A stretch of DNA of 15,136 nt from an uncultured Collinsella sp. (GTDB lineage Bacteria; Actinomycetota; Coriobacteriia; Coriobacteriales; Coriobacteriaceae), in assembly GCA_959028445.1 (NCBI GenBank), contig CAUFRY010000048.1:1-15136 (forward strand). Direction: 5' to 3'. Both the position numbers and the translations under genes were made by a program. Positions 12,994-15,136 of this stretch are shown here, piece after piece; positions within the stretch are counted from its first letter, which is position 1, and each line of letters opens with the position of its first letter. The notes beneath the pieces are model-generated. The model did not search any database, had not been told where the DNA came from, and saw only the letters and a list, made by a program, of their open reading frames with translations.

Positions 12994-13860
12994 TTACTGC
13001 TGCAATGACCTTAATAGTCTAATTTCAGCTGCATAACCTGCAAGTTCGTTCGGAGTCTCCAAAATAAACGGCAGCGAACGCAAGTGGCCATTCGATACAA
13101 TATTCTGCATAACCTGCATACCGCCACCAAATTCCTCGCTGCCAAGGTATCCCTTGCCGATGCACTCGTGACGATCTTTATGGGCGCCACAAGGGTTCTT
13201 CGAATCGTTGATGTGTACGGCATGCAAGCGATCGATACCCACCACGCGGTCGAACTCGTCGAGTACGCCGTCCAGATCATGGATGATGTCGTAGCCGGCA
13301 TCGCTCACATGGCAGGTGTCTAGGCAAACGCCCAGCTTGGCCGACAGCTCGGGGCGTTTGCCGGCAACACCCTCAATGATGAGCGCCAGTTCCTCAAAGC
13401 TGCGGCCCACCTCGGTGCCCTTGCCCGACATGGTCTCGAGCAGCACCGTCGTCTGCTGGCCCTCAAACATCACCTGACACAGGGCATCGACAATCATCTG
13501 AATGCCGGCGTCGGAGCCCTGCCCCACATGCGCACCGGGATGGAAGTTGTAGTAGTTGCCGGGCAGCGCCTCCATGCGCCGCAGGTCCTCTGCCATAGCC
13601 TCCAAGGCGAACTCGCGCGCCCGCTCTTTGGCAGAACAGGGGTTGTAGGTATACGGGGCATGCGCCACCAGCGGTCCAAAGTCGTTTTGCGACATAAGCT
13701 CGCGCAGAGCCGCCACGTCATCCATGTCAAGGTCTTTTGCCTTGCCACCGCGCGGGTTGCGCGTAAAGAACGCAAAGGTATTGGCGCCAATGGACAACGC
13801 CGTCTCCCCCATTGCCCGATAGCCCTTCGTCGTCGAAAGATGACACCCGATCGTCAGCAT
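12994..13860 (-). CDS. nfo: Endonuclease IV (AP endonuclease)
   Basis: Cuts DNA 5' of abasic sites in base-excision repair. The 288-residue protein keeps all nine zinc ligands of the E. coli enzyme by motif: His67 (VAHAPY), His107 (NFHPGAH), Glu142 (LLETMSG), Asp181 and His184 (CLDTCH), His216 (HINDSK), Asp229 and His231 (HKDRHECIG) and Glu268 (ILETP). The length is normal. The ATG at 13860 was chosen because it begins the conserved MLTIGCHLS and has GGAGG-type sites in the preceding 20 bp; upstream in-frame reading runs through a palindromic repeat and is not supported. The repeat hairpin lies directly upstream of the ribosome site. Confidence 0.96.
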   Translation of the reverse strand: MLTIGCHLSTTKGYRAMGETALSIGANTFAFFTRNPRGGKAKDLDMDDVAALRELMSQNDFGPLVAHAPYTYNPCSAKERAREFALEAMAEDLRRMEALPGNYYNFHPGAHVGQGSDAGIQMIVDALCQVMFEGQQTTVLLETMSGKGTEVGRSFEELALIIEGVAGKRPELSAKLGVCLDTCHVSDAGYDIIHDLDGVLDEFDRVVGIDRLHAVHINDSKNPCGAHKDRHECIGKGYLGSEEFGGGMQVMQNIVSNGHLRSLPFILETPNELAGYAAEIRLLRSLQQ

Positions 13861-13881
13861 CTCCAGCTCCCTCCTCATCAG

Positions 13882-13944
13882 TTGCGGTGAAATACGGTCT
13901 ATTGGTGCCCTATTTTGGCGCAAACAGACCGTATTCCACCGCAA
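13882..13944 (-). repeat. Long palindromic repeat upstream of nfo
   Basis: Arms of 22 bp at 13882-13903 and 13923-13944 (outer part TTGCGGTG, inner part ATACGGTCT) match at 20 of 22 positions around a 19-nt loop. Both mismatches become G-U pairs in RNA read in the nfo direction, giving an uninterrupted 22-bp stem, whereas the other strand would have A-C mismatches. The hairpin ends about 20 bp upstream of the nfo start. Confidence 0.85.
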
Positions 13945-13949
13945 GTTAT

Positions 13950-14007
13950 AAAAGGGGCATCAGGGGCAAAGGCCTCCAAGGCATTCCAGGCGCTGGCGCC
14001 ATGCCCC
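13950..14007 (-). terminator. Possible terminator of the oxidoreductase gene
   Basis: On the minus strand GGGGCAT (from 14001-14007) can pair with ATGCCCC (13954-13960), which is followed directly by TTTTAT; a smaller GGCGC/GCGCC hairpin is nested inside. The loop is long, so this is only moderately convincing. Confidence 0.45.
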
Positions 14008-14013
14008 CACGCA

Positions 14014-15033
14014 CTAAAGTTTCAAGCGAATCGCATCGATAATGCGCGCGCAGCGCTGCGTGGCGGCAAGGGGCATGACGGGACTCTCGAGTTTCCCCGC
14101 CCGGATGAGCTGGGTCGCATGCTGGATTTCGCCGTAGAAATCATCGATCTCAAACGGGGCATTTATTTCGAGCGTTCGACCGTCGGAATACTTCACATGG
14201 GCGAGCTCGGGGCGATGGAGATGCTCGATTTCCAACGAGCCTCGCTCACAGACAATCGTTAAGCGGCTTTCATATGTTGCTTTGCCGTCGCACACCATAT
14301 GAATGGGTATACCGCCGACGCTCATACGGATCTCGTCGGCCCAATCGACGCGGCCGCCTGATACGTCACGCCAGCGAACTTCACGGGATGAAACCTCGCA
14401 CGCGCCCGCGAGCAAATCCTCAAACCAACCGACCGCATAGCAGCCCATGTCATATAGACAGCCGCCCTGCAACGAATCAAGCAGATAGCCCGAAGGAGGC
14501 TCGCCGTAATCGAGCTTTTGCACGCTTTCAATCGAGACAATACGGCCAAGCTCACCCGACGCAAGCAAGTCCTTCACGCGAGTGCGCATCGGGCAAAAAC
14601 GATTCTTCATCGCCTCCATAAACAGCACGCCGCGCTCACGAGAGGTGGAGGCAATCGAGAGAGCCTCTTCCTCACTCAAAACGGCCGGCTTTTCGCACAG
14701 CACGGCCTTTCCCGCGCGCAGTGCCCGACAGACCCAATGCGCATGCATGCCATGTGGAAGAGCCAAGTAGATTGCGTCGACATCGGGGTCGGCAATCAGC
14801 GCATCATAAGCCACATCGCCGCTATCGTCAGCCGTGGCATAACTGTGCGCGGCATCAATCGAAAACGCCCTGCAAAACTCCTCAACATGCGAAGGAGTGC
14901 GGCCGGCGGCAGCCACAAGCCGTGCCCCGTCCACCTCCTTGAGCGACGATGCAAATCGATGCGAAATGTGTCCAGCGCCCAAAACGCCCCAACAAACCTC
15001 ACGCAAATCATCACATGAATCCCGATGACCCAC
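14014..15033 (-). CDS. Gfo/Idh/MocA family NAD(P)-dependent oxidoreductase
   Basis: The 339-residue protein has the family layout: an N-terminal Rossmann fold with WGVLGAGHIS (15-24; GxGxI cofactor loop), AIYLALPHGMHAHW (87-100), and CEKP with the conserved Lys115 (113-116), then a C-terminal substrate domain with EAMKNRF (140-146) and GGCLYDMGCYAV (190-201; Asp195, with Tyr199 where many relatives have His). Family members oxidise or reduce sugars, inositols or related diols; DMGCYAV and EAMKNRF are closest to the dihydrodiol-dehydrogenase/glucose-fructose-oxidoreductase branch. The substrate cannot be assigned. The GTG at 15033 has AGGGGG about 6 nt upstream; no ATG fits the start of the fold as well. 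Cytosolic, no signal peptide. No pathway neighbours are seen. Confidence 0.9.
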   Translation of the reverse strand: MGHRDSCDDLREVCWGVLGAGHISHRFASSLKEVDGARLVAAAGRTPSHVEEFCRAFSIDAAHSYATADDSGDVAYDALIADPDVDAIYLALPHGMHAHWVCRALRAGKAVLCEKPAVLSEEEALSIASTSRERGVLFMEAMKNRFCPMRTRVKDLLASGELGRIVSIESVQKLDYGEPPSGYLLDSLQGGCLYDMGCYAVGWFEDLLAGACEVSSREVRWRDVSGGRVDWADEIRMSVGGIPIHMVCDGKATYESRLTIVCERGSLEIEHLHRPELAHVKYSDGRTLEINAPFEIDDFYGEIQHATQLIRAGKLESPVMPLAATQRCARIIDAIRLKL

Positions 15034-15044
15034 GACAGCCCCCT

Positions 15045-15087
15045 TCAGTTGCGGTGAAATAGTTCCTGTTTGGCCCCTATTCGGGGG
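15045..15087. repeat. Second copy of the nfo-type repeat, right arm missing
   Basis: TCAGTTGCGGTGAAATA (15045-15061) is identical to 13878-13894, and a related TTGG-CCCTATT loop sequence follows. The complementary right arm seen near nfo is absent; from about 15088 a different sequence begins. As at nfo, the motif lies just upstream of a minus-strand start codon. Confidence 0.7.
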
Positions 15088-15136
15088 TGCGGACAGAAAG
15101 TTGGACCGCGGGGCGGTCCGGACTGGAGGTTCGCAT
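15088..15136 (+). mobile_element. Possible left end of an IS3-like insertion sequence (partial)
   Basis: TGCGGACAGAAAGTTGGACC (15088-15107) resembles terminal repeats of IS150-group IS3 elements, which start with TG and often contain AAAGTTGGAC. A perfect hairpin GGACCGC/GCGGTCC (15103-15119) follows, then GGAGG (15125-15129) 5 nt before an AT at the window end that could be the start of an ATG at 15135. No transposase sequence is inside the window, so this is tentative; an ordinary gene leader is the alternative. Confidence 0.3.

Overview
The window is high-GC, gene-dense bacterial DNA with strong Shine-Dalgarno sites, short operons and clear sigma-70-type promoters. The protein set (564-residue Pgi, DUF3793-flavodoxin pair, Y-family polymerase with a YolD-like partner, HMA protein with an N-terminal membrane anchor) and the interspersed palindromic repeats suggest an anaerobic gut actinobacterium of the Coriobacteriia, most likely Collinsella. 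That assignment is inference from protein style and repeats; no rRNA or other taxonomic marker is present.

Layout. (1) 1-3159, plus strand: an accessory block with a dyad- and repeat-containing leader, an unrecognised 296-residue protein, a ClpP-like serine protease, and a soluble VirD4/TraG-type ATPase whose start overlaps the protease stop. No other conjugation gene is visible in the window. (2) 3237-5770, minus strand: pgi with its terminator, then a short protein resembling only the N-terminal half of iron-dependent alcohol dehydrogenases, bordered by copies of a short repeat. (3) 5870-7867, plus strand: a DNA-damage operon, with a near-consensus promoter followed by two LexA-like boxes, a UmuC-type translesion polymerase and a YolD-like protein. 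(4) 7894-9717: two divergent metal-related units, a minus-strand membrane-anchored HMA protein behind a CsoR-like palindrome and a plus-strand DUF3793-flavodoxin operon behind a promoter with a DtxR/IdeR-like half-box, ending in a perfect 17-bp terminator. (5) 9741-12932, minus strand: a polar amino-acid ABC importer (lipoprotein binding protein, permease with an extra extracytoplasmic domain, ATPase) with an internal hairpin after the binding-protein gene. (6) 12994-15033, minus strand: nfo (endonuclease IV) and a Gfo/Idh/MocA oxidoreductase, each with a shared repeat motif just upstream. (7) 15088-15136: a possible left end of an insertion sequence or start of a plus-strand gene.

The most unusual parts are the ClpP-like protease/TraG-like ATPase pair, the N-terminally extended permease, and the palindromic repeats. 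One repeat forms an uninterrupted 22-bp stem only in RNA of the nfo sense; another looks broken at the right edge. No tRNA, rRNA or CRISPR array was found.
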